Assembly: GCA_905214725.1 (NCBI GenBank) | Contig: CAJMNH010000002.1 | Span: 174,676 to 238,675, forward strand | Source of the DNA: an uncultured bacterium | Lineage (GTDB): Bacteria > Bacteroidota > Bacteroidia > Bacteroidales > Rikenellaceae | Direction: 5' to 3' | DNA: 64,000 nt | In this document: positions 19,858 through 29,408 of the stretch, piece by piece | How positions within the stretch are numbered: the stretch's first letter is position 1 | Layout: each line of letters starts with the position of its first letter | The notes under the pieces: model-generated | The model's input: only the letters and a program-made list of their open reading frames with translations | The model's database searches: none | What the model was told of the DNA's origin: nothing | Made by a program: the position numbers and the translations under genes

Positions 19858-20913
19858 ATGAAAAAAACACTTGCATTCGCGGCGGCCCTGCTCCTGCTGG
19901 GCGCCTGCTCATCGGACGGATACACGATCCGCGGTAAGATCGCCGGACTCGACAACCCCTATGTCTACCTGCTGCGCTATACGGGCGAGGTGGAGGTCAT
20001 CGACTCGGCCAAGGTATCGAAGGGCGATTTCGTCTTCAAAGGCAAGACCGAGCAGCCCGAGATGGTCTATCTGAGCACCGACAAACAGCAGCCGTTCGCC
20101 CATTTCTTTTTGGAGAACGGCCGCATCCGCGTCGACGGCGCGTTATCCGCTCCGGCCGACATCGCCGTACTGGGCACGCCGTCGAACGAAGCCCAGCGTG
20201 CATTGGACCGGAAAATCGACGCACTGGAAGAGGAGTTCTCCAAGGCCTCCGGCGAATCGCAGCGCGACAGTCTGCGCAAGGAATACAACCGCCTGATGAC
20301 CGAAGCCGTGGAACAGAACCGCGACAACATCTACGGCGTAACGGCCTTCCTGAACAACGCCTACGCTTTTCTGTCGCCCGAAGAGGTGATGGAGCAGATC
20401 GCGCTCTTTCCCGCCGAGTGGCAGCACCGCCGCGAACTGACCGAACTGCGCGAAGCGACCGAGCGCAAACTCCGCGTGAGCGCCGGCCATCCCTACATCG
20501 ACGTTACGGCCAAGAATGCCGACGGCAAGGAGGTTTCGCTCAAATCGGTGATCGAGAACAAGCGGAATAAATATGTCCTGCTCGACTTCTGGGCTTCGTG
20601 GTGCGGCCCCTGCATGGCCGAAGTGCCCTACCTGAAAGCAGACTATGAAAAATACCACAAAAAGGGATTCGAGATCTACGGCATGTCGTTCGATTCGCAG
20701 CGCGAGCGCTGGATCGAAACGATCAAGCAGCAGGGCATGAACTGGATACAGGTGAGCGACCTCTCGGGATTCCAGACGCCCGCCGCCGAGGCGTACGCCG
20801 TGCAGAGTATCCCCGCCAACTTCCTGATCCGCACCTCCGACGGGCAGATCGTCGCCACGCAGCTGCGCGGTGAAGCGCTCGGCGAGAAACTCGAGGAATT
20901 GCTCGGTAAATAG
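19858..20913 (+). CDS. TlpA/ResA-like thioredoxin-fold lipoprotein, paralog 1
   Basis: A 351-aa lipoprotein (MKKTLAFAAALLLLGAC, lipobox Cys at 17). An N-terminal beta-rich domain (about 20-115) resembles DUF4369, then an alpha-helical linker, and a C-terminal thioredoxin fold from about residue 210 with the redox motif WASWCGPC near 243-250. Such proteins reduce or rearrange disulfides, or donate electrons, outside the inner membrane. It is three bases past lpxD and so in its operon. It is closely similar to the next gene along its whole length and more distantly to the third, so the three arose by tandem duplication. Confidence 0.88.
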   Translation: MKKTLAFAAALLLLGACSSDGYTIRGKIAGLDNPYVYLLRYTGEVEVIDSAKVSKGDFVFKGKTEQPEMVYLSTDKQQPFAHFFLENGRIRVDGALSAPADIAVLGTPSNEAQRALDRKIDALEEEFSKASGESQRDSLRKEYNRLMTEAVEQNRDNIYGVTAFLNNAYAFLSPEEVMEQIALFPAEWQHRRELTELREATERKLRVSAGHPYIDVTAKNADGKEVSLKSVIENKRNKYVLLDFWASWCGPCMAEVPYLKADYEKYHKKGFEIYGMSFDSQRERWIETIKQQGMNWIQVSDLSGFQTPAAEAYAVQSIPANFLIRTSDGQIVATQLRGEALGEKLEELLGK

Positions 20914-20932
20914 CCGGTCATTCACCCGTAAC

Positions 20933-20966
20933 AACGGTCGGCCGGACAATCTCGGCCGACCGTTTT
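20933..20966 (+). terminator. Terminator after TlpA-like paralog 1
   Basis: A 12-bp perfect stem (20933-20944 with 20953-20964) followed by TT. It is only 21 bases before the next gene, which has no visible promoter of its own, so it may act as a partial terminator. Confidence 0.7.
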
Positions 20967-20987
20967 AACCCGAACTTATAATTTACT

Positions 20988-22043
20988 ATGAAACGCATTT
21001 ACACCTTTGCAGCCGCCCTGCTCTTTTTGGGCGCCTGCTCGCCGGACGGTTACACGATTCACGGCAACGTCGAGGGGCTGGATTCGCCCTATGTCTATCT
21101 GATTACCTTCGACGGCACGCACAACGTCGTCGATTCGGCCAAAGTCGAAGCGGGTGTCTTTACCTTCACCGGCAAGACCGAACTGCCCGAAGTCGCCTAT
21201 CTGAGCAAAGACAAGGAGCAGCCGTTCGTGCGGTTCTTCCTCGAAAACGCCAAACTCTCGATCGACGGCAACCTTTACAATCCCAACGAAGTCTATCCGA
21301 CCGGAACGGCGGCCAACGAGGCGATGAACGCCTTCAACGAATTGACTTACAACACGGGCGAAGCCTACGGCGTAACCGAGTCGGAGGCTGACAAAGAACT
21401 GCTGGTCAATCGCTACAAACAGCAGATGCGCGAGACGATCGACCGCAACCGCAACAATATCTGCGGCATGATCGTACTGGCCGAGACGGGCTCGATGTTC
21501 TTTACGCCGCAGGAGGTGCTCGAAGAGATCGATCGCTTCCCCGCCGAATGGCAGCAGCGCACCGAACTGACCGAATTGCGCAAAGTCATGGAACAGCGGC
21601 TCCGCACGGCGGTAGGACAGCCCTATACCGACATCGTGGCGCCGAATGCCGGCGGTCAGCCGGTCGCCCTCAAGTCCGTTATCGAGAATCCCGCCAACAA
21701 ATACGTCCTGATCGACTTCTGGGCCTCGTGGTGCGGTCCCTGCATGATGGAAATTCCCTATCTGAAAGCCGACTATGAAAAATATCGTAAAAAGGGATTC
21801 GAAATCTATTCCGTCTCGCTGGATTCGGAGCGCGACAGTTGGATTCAGACCGTCCAAGAGAAGAAGATGAACTGGATTCAGGTGTGCGATTCAAAGGAGT
21901 TCGAAAGTCCCGCCGCCATCGACTATGCCGTGGAGAGCATTCCGTCGAACTTCCTGATCCGCACTTCCGACGGACAGATCGTCGCCGCACAACTGCGCGG
22001 CAAGGCGCTCGGTGAAAAACTCGAAGAGCTGCTCGGCAAATAA
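20988..22043 (+). CDS. TlpA/ResA-like thioredoxin-fold lipoprotein, paralog 2
   Basis: A 351-aa lipoprotein (MKRIYTFAAALLFLGAC) of the same length and domain order as paralog 1: a DUF4369-like N-domain, a linker, and a thioredoxin fold with WASWCGPCMMEIPYLKADYE at about 244-263. The stretch DGYTI, the KYVL/DFWASWCGPC region and the C-terminal GEKLEELLGK are nearly shared with paralog 1. Functional predictions are as for paralog 1; what separates their substrates is not visible. The 172-base gap behind it is GC rich and holds no gene that I can support. Confidence 0.88.
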   Translation: MKRIYTFAAALLFLGACSPDGYTIHGNVEGLDSPYVYLITFDGTHNVVDSAKVEAGVFTFTGKTELPEVAYLSKDKEQPFVRFFLENAKLSIDGNLYNPNEVYPTGTAANEAMNAFNELTYNTGEAYGVTESEADKELLVNRYKQQMRETIDRNRNNICGMIVLAETGSMFFTPQEVLEEIDRFPAEWQQRTELTELRKVMEQRLRTAVGQPYTDIVAPNAGGQPVALKSVIENPANKYVLIDFWASWCGPCMMEIPYLKADYEKYRKKGFEIYSVSLDSERDSWIQTVQEKKMNWIQVCDSKEFESPAAIDYAVESIPSNFLIRTSDGQIVAAQLRGKALGEKLEELLGK

Positions 22044-22215
22044 ACGCCTTCGACCGACCGGCCAGAGAATCGTTCATTCGCTCCGGCCGGCGACGTCGAT
22101 TCCGGTTCGTGGCCGCGCGCTGCACCTGCGCCCACAGCTCCTCCGCCCTTGCCTATTCGGCAGCTTCCGACCGAATCCGCCGACAAACCGAAACAAGACC
22201 TAAAACCCTCGCGCC

Positions 22216-23286
22216 ATGAAACCTATTACACTGCTCGCATTGTCCGGCATTATTCTGGCCGGTTGTAATTCCGGTTACACGCTGACCGGCGACATTCCCG
22301 ATCTGGGACAATCCATTGTCTATCTCTGTACTGCGGACGACTATCCCGCCGATCTCATCGTGCTGGATTCGGCCCGCGTCGAGAACGGCCGCTTCTCATT
22401 CAAGGGCAAGATTGCCCACTCGACATTGGGCTACCTGTCGACCGACGGCCGCAAGACGTTCACCTCCTTTATCCTCGAAAACGCGCCGACCCATATCGAA
22501 GGGACGCTGGCCGACAAAAAATCCTTCACCGTTGCAAGTCCGCTCAACGACTCGCTCGCACGATTCCAGCGACAACTCGAACTCTTCGCCGAACGCCGAA
22601 ACGTCGTCCGCGAATCGAAAGAACAGTACATGGCCATCTGGGAAGAGGCCTACGACTACACCTACCGCACCGCCGTCGCCAACGCCGACAACTTCCTCGC
22701 CGTGCGAATTCTCAACCGTTACCCGAGCTATTTCCACTCGGCGCAACAGATGCTCGACGCGATCGACCGCCTCAGCGAGCCGATGCGGCAGCACTACATG
22801 ATCCGCCGCTACCTGCGGCCGCAGATCGAACAATATCTGCGCACCGACGTGGGACAACCCTACTGCGACATCGCGGCGCCGACGCCCGCAGGCGACACGC
22901 TGTCGCTGCGGCAGGCGGTGGAAAATCCGGCCAACAAGTGCGTGCTCGTCGATTTCTGGGCTTCATGGTGCGGCCCTTGCATAAGCGGCAGGAACCGCCT
23001 GAAACAGCTCTACGAAAAATACCGCGCCGCGGGGCTGGAGGTCATCGGCGTATCGCTCGACAGCCAACGCGAAGCGTGGTTCGCCGCCATCGAGAAGGAA
23101 CAACTGCCGTGGAGCGACATCAGCAACCTCGACGGCTGGCAGACCGGCTTCGACAGCTACGGCGTCCAGAGCCTTCCCTCCTACGTGCTGATCCGCTGCT
23201 CCGACGGGCGGATCGCCGCCCGAACACCATGGGGCAGAGCCTCGCACATCCCCGTCGATGAGATCGAAGAACTACTCGGAAAATAA
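22216..23286 (+). CDS. TlpA/ResA-like thioredoxin-fold lipoprotein, paralog 3
   Basis: A 356-aa lipoprotein (MKPITLLALSGIILAGC). It keeps the DUF4369-like N-domain and the thioredoxin domain with FWASWCGPCISGRNRLKQL, but is more diverged than the first two: the residues after CGPC are ISGR rather than MAEV/MMEI, and the C-terminus reads TPWGRASHIPVDEIEELLGK. The divergence suggests an older duplication or a different redox partner. It is followed 18 bases later by ruvC in the same direction. Confidence 0.86.
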   Translation: MKPITLLALSGIILAGCNSGYTLTGDIPDLGQSIVYLCTADDYPADLIVLDSARVENGRFSFKGKIAHSTLGYLSTDGRKTFTSFILENAPTHIEGTLADKKSFTVASPLNDSLARFQRQLELFAERRNVVRESKEQYMAIWEEAYDYTYRTAVANADNFLAVRILNRYPSYFHSAQQMLDAIDRLSEPMRQHYMIRRYLRPQIEQYLRTDVGQPYCDIAAPTPAGDTLSLRQAVENPANKCVLVDFWASWCGPCISGRNRLKQLYEKYRAAGLEVIGVSLDSQREAWFAAIEKEQLPWSDISNLDGWQTGFDSYGVQSLPSYVLIRCSDGRIAARTPWGRASHIPVDEIEELLGK

Positions 23287-23304
23287 CCGTACAATAGCAT
23301 TAAA

Positions 23305-23931
23305 ATGGCAGTAGCAACCAAAGAACCTTTCCGCATCATGGGGATCGATCCCGGCACCAACTACATGGGGTACGGCGTCGTGGAGGTCGCGGGACGCGAA
23401 CTGCGCGCGGTGGTTATGGGAGCCATCGACCTACACAAACTGAAAAACCCCTACGTCAAACTGCGTCATATTTTCGACCGCGTGGGGGCGCTCGTCGACG
23501 AGTACGCCCCGCGCGAAGTGGCGCTCGAATCGCCCTTCTTCGGGGAGAACGTACAGAGCATGCTCAAACTGGGACGGGCGCAGGGGGTGGCGATGGCCGC
23601 CGCGCTCTGCCGCGACATACCCGTCTTCGAATATGCTCCGAGCCGCATCAAACAGTGTATCACAGGCGGAGGTTCGGCCGCCAAGGAGCAGGTGGCGGCG
23701 CTCGTTACCCGAATGCTCGGCATCGACTACAAACCGAAGAAACTCGACGAAACCGACGGCATGGCCGTGGCGCTGTGCCACTATTTCATGTCGTGCAATC
23801 CGCTCAACGCCGCGCTGGGCGAGGAACGCAACAAGGGACTCGGCGGGGGACGCAAAGCCGCTTCGGCGCGCGGCAGCAAGTCGTGGGAAAAATTTCTGAA
23901 AGAACATCCCGACAGGGAACTCAAACGCTGA
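23305..23931 (+). CDS. ruvC: Crossover junction endodeoxyribonuclease RuvC
   Basis: RuvC resolves Holliday junctions by paired cuts, working with RuvAB. The acidic active-site residues are visible: GIDPGTNYMGYG (Asp at about 14), ALESPFFGEN (Glu at about 74) and KLDETDGMAVAL (Asps at about 146-149). The usual bacterial length is about 160-190 aa; this one has a basic, Ser/Lys-rich C-terminal tail of about 30 residues. The given ATG is used because only 18 bases separate it from the previous gene; an ATG at codon 12 is possible. Confidence 0.94.
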   Translation: MAVATKEPFRIMGIDPGTNYMGYGVVEVAGRELRAVVMGAIDLHKLKNPYVKLRHIFDRVGALVDEYAPREVALESPFFGENVQSMLKLGRAQGVAMAAALCRDIPVFEYAPSRIKQCITGGGSAAKEQVAALVTRMLGIDYKPKKLDETDGMAVALCHYFMSCNPLNAALGEERNKGLGGGRKAASARGSKSWEKFLKEHPDRELKR

Positions 23932-23934
23932 TCC

Positions 23935-23971
23935 GACTCGGCTCCGAAATTTTTCGGAGCCGAGTCTTTTT
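23935..23971 (+). terminator. Terminator of ruvC
   Basis: A 15-bp perfect stem (23935-23949 with 23952-23966) followed by TTTTT. Confidence 0.9.
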
Positions 23972-24040
23972 CACGGGCGGGACGATCGAACGCCCTAACC
24001 GGCACATTTTCAATCGATCATCCGCACCGGAAGGTCGTTT

Positions 24041-24072
24041 ACGAAGAGATTCCCAATCTCTTCGTCTTTTTA
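24041..24072 (+). terminator. Second terminator hairpin between ruvC and SusC
   Basis: ACGAAGAGATT (24041-24051) pairs perfectly with AATCTCTTCGT (24055-24065), followed by CTTTTT. It lies 70 bases past the ruvC terminator, so it is either a backup or the end of a short RNA for which I see no promoter. Confidence 0.75.
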
Positions 24073-24186
24073 ATTACACTCCGCAATTTAAAGTCTCGAT
24101 TTACTTACGAATTACAATTTTATCGAATAAATTTCAATCACTGTATCATCAAACTAAAAAATCTCAAAAAAAATTCCTAATATTGC

Positions 24187-24195
24187 GGGGGGGGG
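24187..24195 (+). repeat. G9 homopolymer tract in the SusC promoter region
   Basis: Nine G, 15 bases upstream of the -7 box TATCTTTG. It covers the place where the -33 TTTG should be. Confidence 0.95.
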
Positions 24196-24210
24196 TAATA
24201 AAAAAATACC

Positions 24211-24218
24211 TATCTTTG
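24211..24218 (+). promoter_or_regulatory. -7 element of the SusC1 operon with a G tract at -33
   Basis: TATCTTTG is a perfect -7 box, with transcription expected near 24225 and a 5' leader of about 120 nt. The nearest TTG upstream (24183-24185) ends 25 bases before the box instead of 19-20, and the nine G lie between them. The rest of the 413-base gap before SusC is AT rich and holds no gene that I can support. Confidence 0.65.
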
Positions 24219-24344
24219 CTGACTGCGATACTATGCTAATAAGCTCCTGAAAGCGGTGAAAAGACGATGCGCATTACGCAAAACGATTCACCCAAACGAA
24301 GAAACAGGCAACAAGACGATACAAATATTAACTTTAATTTGCGC

Positions 24345-27300
24345 ATGAGAAAATTTTTACTACTGCTCGTATTCTGTCTGGGCACCGCCTCTGCGGCGTT
24401 CGCACAGATAAAGATCTCGGGAAAGGTTGTCGATGCCGAAGACGGACAGCCGATCATCGGCGCCACCGTCATGATCGGTACGACGACGGGTGTGGCAACG
24501 CTCGTAGACGGTACCTATGTACTACCGGTTCCCGCTTCGGCAGGCGAGCATCCGGTGCTGACATTCACCTACATCGGTTATGAAACCCTGAACGTAACGG
24601 TCGGCAAGCAACACGTAATCAACGTCAAGTTAAAGAAATCGGCCATCGGCATCGACGATGTCGTCGTAACCGGTTTCAAAAACGCAAAGAAAGAGAGTTT
24701 CACCGGTTCGTCGGTCAAGATTTCAGCCGATGACGTCGCGATTGCGGGCATCACGGACGTAAGCCGTATGCTCGAAGGACAGGTTGCCGGCGTATCGGTA
24801 CAGAACGTGTCGAGCACCTTCGGTAGCGCCCCCAAAGTGCGTATCCGCGGCGTCACGTCGCTCAGCGGCGAGAACAAACCGTTGTGGGTGGTCGACGGCG
24901 TCGTATTGGAGGACGTGGTCAACATCTCCAACGACCAGTTGTCGTCGGGTGACCCGACGACCCTGCTCGGTTCGTCGGTTGCCGGTATCAACGCCTCGGA
25001 TATCGAGACGTTCGACATTCTGAAAGACGCTTCTGCAACAGCCCTTTACGGCGCCCGCGCCATGAACGGCGTGGTGGTCATCACGACCAAAAAAGGTAAA
25101 ATGGGTGCACCGCGGATCAACTATACGGGTAACTTCACGATCCGCACGAAACCCCGTTATTCGAACTACGATATTCTGAACTCGGCCGACCAAATGGCCA
25201 TCACCTCGGAGATCGCCCGCAAGGGCATGCTCAACGAGAGCATTCTCAACTCGTCGAGCTACGGCCCCTACGGTTTGATGTGGAAAGCCATTTCGACCTA
25301 TGACAAGGAGACCGGCAAGTTCGGTCTGCTGAATACGCGCTCCGCACGCGAAGCCTTCCTGCTCAAATACGCCAAGGCCAACACCGACTGGTTCGACGAA
25401 CTGTTCACACACAATCTCCAGCAGGAGCATACGCTGAGCATCTCGACGGGTTCCGACAAGTCGCGCACCTATGCGTCGATCGGCTTCCTGCGCGACGACG
25501 GCTGGTCGGTGGCAGACGAAGTGAGCCGTTACACGCTGAACTTCCGCAACGACTACACCGTGAGCGAGAAGATCTCGGTCGGCGTGCAGGCCGTCGCCTC
25601 GTTCCGCGACCAGAAAGCGCCGGGTTCCTACTCGCGTAAAATCAACTCGGTTACGGGTGAATGGTCGCGCGAATTCGACATCAACCCCTTCAGCTACGCG
25701 CTGAATACTTCGCGTGCCGTACGCCCCTACGACGACAACGGCAATCTGGAATACGTTCAGATGAACTACGCTCCGTTCAACATCTTCAACGAGCTGGAAA
25801 ACAACCAGATCGAGCTGAATGTGGTGGATGCCAAGTTGCAGGGCGAATTCAACTGGTCGATCCTCAAGGATCTGAAATTCAACTTCACGGGCGCGCTCCG
25901 CTATGTGAAGAGCGACCAGCTGCACAAGATCACGGAGGATTCGAACGTCGCCAACGCCTACCGCGCCGACGGCACTTCGACCATCCGTCAGAACAACCCC
26001 TATCTGTGGCACAACACGGAGGATCTCAATGCAGAACCGCTGGTCGTGCTGCCGCTGGGCGGTTTCTACAACACGAACAACTACCGCATGCTCAACTATG
26101 ACATGCGCTACTCGCTCAACTACAACAAGGTATGGGACGGCGCTCACATGCATGAGCTGAACGCGCTGGCCGGTATGCAGGTCAAGTACACCGACCGCCG
26201 CATCACCTCGTCGACGCAGCCCGGCTACCAATATAAAATGGGCGGCGTGGTCTACAACGACCCCAACTTCTACCGGATGATGGCCGACCGCAAGACCGAC
26301 CTCTACTCCGCCGAAGAGGTATTCGACCGCTTCGTAGCCGCTTATGCCAATGCCGACTACTCGTTCGACCGCAAATACTCGCTCTCCGCGACGGTTCGCG
26401 TCGACGGTTCGAATGCGTTGGGCAAAAGCGCCGACAAGCGTTGGCTGCCTACATGGAACTTCGGCGCCAAGTGGAACCTCCAGAACGAGTCGTTCATGGA
26501 GAATGCCGCCGATTGGGTCGACGTGCTGAGTCTTCGCGCCAGCTACGGTCTGACGGCTTCCATGCCTCCGATGGCTAGTGCCGGCGTGGTTTTCCGCAAT
26601 CAGCAGTCCTTCAATCCGGGGCACAGCGAGAACCAGATCTTCATCGAGGCGTTGGAAAACTCCGACCTGACATGGGAGAAGAGTTACCAGTTCAACGCCG
26701 GTGTGGACGTCACGCTGTTCAACAACCGGATGAACTTTTCGTTCGACTACTTCAACCGCAAAGGCTTCGATCTGATCGCGACCGTCAAAACGTCGGGTAT
26801 CGGCGGCGAGTTCTGGAAATACGCCAACTACGCCGACCTCGACTCGCACGGCTACGACATCATGCTGGGCGGTACGTTCATCCGCTCGAAGGACTGGACA
26901 TGGTCGGCCAATTTCACGCTGGGTTATACGTGGAACCAAATCAAGAATGCCAGAAACCTGACGCAGACCAACGAGCTGATCCGCAACGAAGGCGGCAACA
27001 AGAACGGTTATCCCGTGAACAGCCTCTTCTCGATCCCCTACGCAGGTCTCGAACCCGATACGGGTATTCCGTTGTACATCAACGAAAACGGCGAGATTAC
27101 CAAGGAGATCGACAAGCAGGGCACGGATACCGACTACCTGATCTACGAAGGACAGGTCGACCCGAAATGGACGGGAGGTTTCAACACCACGGTTCGCTAC
27201 AAGAACTTCTCGCTGAACGCCTTCTTCACCTATCAGGCCGGCAACGTGATCCGTCTCGACCCGATTTTCAGCCAGTACTACGGCGACCAAACGGCCCTGA

Positions 27301-27671
27301 CGAACGAATTCAAGAACCGTTACGTCATGTCGGGCGACACCGGCGTTCCGGCAATCCCCGACTTTGTGCACTCGTCGATCTCCATCAGCGATTCGGGTAC
27401 CTACGCCTCTTATAACTACACCGGCCAGCGCGTGGCCAAAGGCGATTTCATCCGTCTGAAGAGCGTTTCGCTCAACTACGACTTCTCGCCGGAATGGATC
27501 AGCAAGAGCCGCTTCTTCAAGACGGCCAGCGTCCGCCTTACGGTCAAGGATCCGTGGCTGATCTACTCCGACAAGGCGCTTCACGGCCGCGATCCCGAGT
27601 TCTACAACACGGGCGGTGTGGCCATGCCGACCACGACGCAGTTCACGCTGTCGCTGAACCTCGGTTTCTAA
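24345..27671 (+). CDS. SusC/RagA-family TonB-dependent outer-membrane transporter 1
   Basis: A 1108-aa outer-membrane transporter that imports bound nutrients with energy from TonB. From the ATG at 24345 the protein has a signal peptide (MRKFLLLLVFCLGTASAAFA), a carboxypeptidase-regulatory-like domain (about 22-95, ISGKVVDAEDGQPIIGATV), a TonB box region, a plug (about 100-230, VRIRGVTSLSG, NGVVVITTKKG) and a beta barrel ending in LSLNLGF. An upstream in-frame start at 24267 would add 26 polar residues in front of the signal peptide and is rejected. It lacks an STN domain, so it is not of the type that signals to FecR. SusD, a metallohydrolase and a DUF4302-type lipoprotein follow. Confidence 0.93.
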   Translation: MRKFLLLLVFCLGTASAAFAQIKISGKVVDAEDGQPIIGATVMIGTTTGVATLVDGTYVLPVPASAGEHPVLTFTYIGYETLNVTVGKQHVINVKLKKSAIGIDDVVVTGFKNAKKESFTGSSVKISADDVAIAGITDVSRMLEGQVAGVSVQNVSSTFGSAPKVRIRGVTSLSGENKPLWVVDGVVLEDVVNISNDQLSSGDPTTLLGSSVAGINASDIETFDILKDASATALYGARAMNGVVVITTKKGKMGAPRINYTGNFTIRTKPRYSNYDILNSADQMAITSEIARKGMLNESILNSSSYGPYGLMWKAISTYDKETGKFGLLNTRSAREAFLLKYAKANTDWFDELFTHNLQQEHTLSISTGSDKSRTYASIGFLRDDGWSVADEVSRYTLNFRNDYTVSEKISVGVQAVASFRDQKAPGSYSRKINSVTGEWSREFDINPFSYALNTSRAVRPYDDNGNLEYVQMNYAPFNIFNELENNQIELNVVDAKLQGEFNWSILKDLKFNFTGALRYVKSDQLHKITEDSNVANAYRADGTSTIRQNNPYLWHNTEDLNAEPLVVLPLGGFYNTNNYRMLNYDMRYSLNYNKVWDGAHMHELNALAGMQVKYTDRRITSSTQPGYQYKMGGVVYNDPNFYRMMADRKTDLYSAEEVFDRFVAAYANADYSFDRKYSLSATVRVDGSNALGKSADKRWLPTWNFGAKWNLQNESFMENAADWVDVLSLRASYGLTASMPPMASAGVVFRNQQSFNPGHSENQIFIEALENSDLTWEKSYQFNAGVDVTLFNNRMNFSFDYFNRKGFDLIATVKTSGIGGEFWKYANYADLDSHGYDIMLGGTFIRSKDWTWSANFTLGYTWNQIKNARNLTQTNELIRNEGGNKNGYPVNSLFSIPYAGLEPDTGIPLYINENGEITKEIDKQGTDTDYLIYEGQVDPKWTGGFNTTVRYKNFSLNAFFTYQAGNVIRLDPIFSQYYGDQTALTNEFKNRYVMSGDTGVPAIPDFVHSSISISDSGTYASYNYTGQRVAKGDFIRLKSVSLNYDFSPEWISKSRFFKTASVRLTVKDPWLIYSDKALHGRDPEFYNTGGVAMPTTTQFTLSLNLGF

Positions 27672-27694
27672 TTTAGCTAAAAAGAAAAAGAGAT

Positions 27695-29380
27695 ATGAGA
27701 AAGATAATTATCGCACTGATTGCCTCGGCCGGAATATTTTCGAGCTGCTCCGATTTTCTGGGCACCGATCCCGACAATCGTACCTACATCGATACGCCGG
27801 GAAAAGTCGAAGCGCTGCTGGTCTCGGCCTATCCGACTTCTACCTTCTACTCGGTGGTGGACGCACGTTGCGACGGGTTCGTCGATTACGGCACGTCGCT
27901 CGCCGGCGTCAATTCGCTCTACACCTTCCAAGAGGACGCTTTCCGCTGGCGCGAATACTCGCTTGCCGGCGAGGGCGTATGGGACGGTTACGAAGCCTAC
28001 TGGTCGGCAGTATACGCTGCCGTCGCAGCAACGAATCACGCATTGGAAGCGATCGACCAACTCGAAAAGGAGCTCGGTCAAACCACGCAGCTCTCCCGTT
28101 CGCGCGGCGAAGCGCTGCTGTGCCGCGCCTATGCGCATTTCTGTCTGCTGACGCTTTACAGCAATTTCTTCGATCTGGAGAAGATGACGAGCAATCCGGG
28201 TATCCCCTACGCCACCGATCCCGAGAAGACGACCTATGCCGATTACTCGCGTGAAACCGTTGCCATGACGCTTTCGAAAGTGCTTCAGGACCTCGAAGAC
28301 GGCATGAAACTCGTCGGCAGCGCAAGCGACTACAAAGAGCCGAAATACCATTTTACGCCCCAGTCGGCGCTGGCGTTCGCAACCCGCGTAGCGCTCTTCA
28401 CGCGCGACTATCCGAGTACGATTTACTATGTCAACCAGTTCTTCCCCACGCCGAGCGTCTTCGACTATCCCGGTACATCGAACTCGACGACCAAGACGCC
28501 CGTTCGCTTCCCCTCGGCAACCGACCCCTGCCGTATCTTCTGCCGCAGTTACCTCACCGATTGGAACAAGTTGGGCAGTTATAACGACAACGCCGACAAG
28601 ATCGGTCAGGAGTTTTCCTCGGCCAGCAGCAACGCAAACCTGCTGCTCAGCGAACCGATGACGATTCTTCCCTCGACGATCATGGCCAATATCTACACCC
28701 GCTATCAACTTAACGAGGACGTCATCACCAAATTGGCCTCCAAGAATGTCACCGGCGCGGACTGGAGCTATACGGATTGCGTCTACGGTTACAGCGGCGG
28801 CGTAAAGGGCAAAGTGTTGAAAAAGTACTACCAAGATTTCTACTATTCGGATATCGTGGCGGGCATCGGCCGGTCTTATACGAAACTTCCACTGTTCCGC
28901 ACCGACGAGATGCTGCTGGCACGTGCCGAGGCATACGCGATGACTGGCAAATTCGACGAAGCGCTCGACGATCTGAACTGCTTCATCGAACTGCGTATTC
29001 CGGCCGACGATTTCAAGATCGCCACTACGTCGCTTACGCAGAGCAAGGTAGTGAATTATTACTCGTCGCAGTTGAATGGCGTAAACAGCTTCATCAACAG
29101 CAAATTCAACAAGGACCGGTTCCTCGACGGCGAACAAGGGCGTCTACAGAAGGCGTTGATCCTGACAATCCTCGACTTCCGCCGCATCGAGTTCCTCTAC
29201 GAAGGACAGCGTTATTACGACATCCTGCGTTGGAACATCCCCGTCACGCACCGCGACAATTCCGGTCAGACGAGCACGCTGACGCCCGACGACGACCGTC
29301 GCGTACTGCAGGTTCCGCAAACGGCCATCCTCGCCGGCGTCGAGGCCAACCCGATGAGCAACATTCCGCAACCTTGGTAA
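27695..29380 (+). CDS. SusD/RagB-family nutrient-binding lipoprotein 1
   Basis: A 561-aa surface lipoprotein (MRKIIIALIASAGIFSSC, lipobox Cys at 18) that caps the SusC barrel and binds the substrate. It has the SusD start (CSDFLGTDPDNRTYIDTPGK), the conserved helical TPR-like part and the C-terminal segment IEFLYEGQRYYDILRWNIP, all family hallmarks. It is 23 bases past SusC. The substrate cannot be told from the sequence. Confidence 0.92.
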   Translation: MRKIIIALIASAGIFSSCSDFLGTDPDNRTYIDTPGKVEALLVSAYPTSTFYSVVDARCDGFVDYGTSLAGVNSLYTFQEDAFRWREYSLAGEGVWDGYEAYWSAVYAAVAATNHALEAIDQLEKELGQTTQLSRSRGEALLCRAYAHFCLLTLYSNFFDLEKMTSNPGIPYATDPEKTTYADYSRETVAMTLSKVLQDLEDGMKLVGSASDYKEPKYHFTPQSALAFATRVALFTRDYPSTIYYVNQFFPTPSVFDYPGTSNSTTKTPVRFPSATDPCRIFCRSYLTDWNKLGSYNDNADKIGQEFSSASSNANLLLSEPMTILPSTIMANIYTRYQLNEDVITKLASKNVTGADWSYTDCVYGYSGGVKGKVLKKYYQDFYYSDIVAGIGRSYTKLPLFRTDEMLLARAEAYAMTGKFDEALDDLNCFIELRIPADDFKIATTSLTQSKVVNYYSSQLNGVNSFINSKFNKDRFLDGEQGRLQKALILTILDFRRIEFLYEGQRYYDILRWNIPVTHRDNSGQTSTLTPDDDRRVLQVPQTAILAGVEANPMSNIPQPW

Positions 29381-29408
29381 ACCGCCAAATAATACAATAG
29401 TGAAAAAT

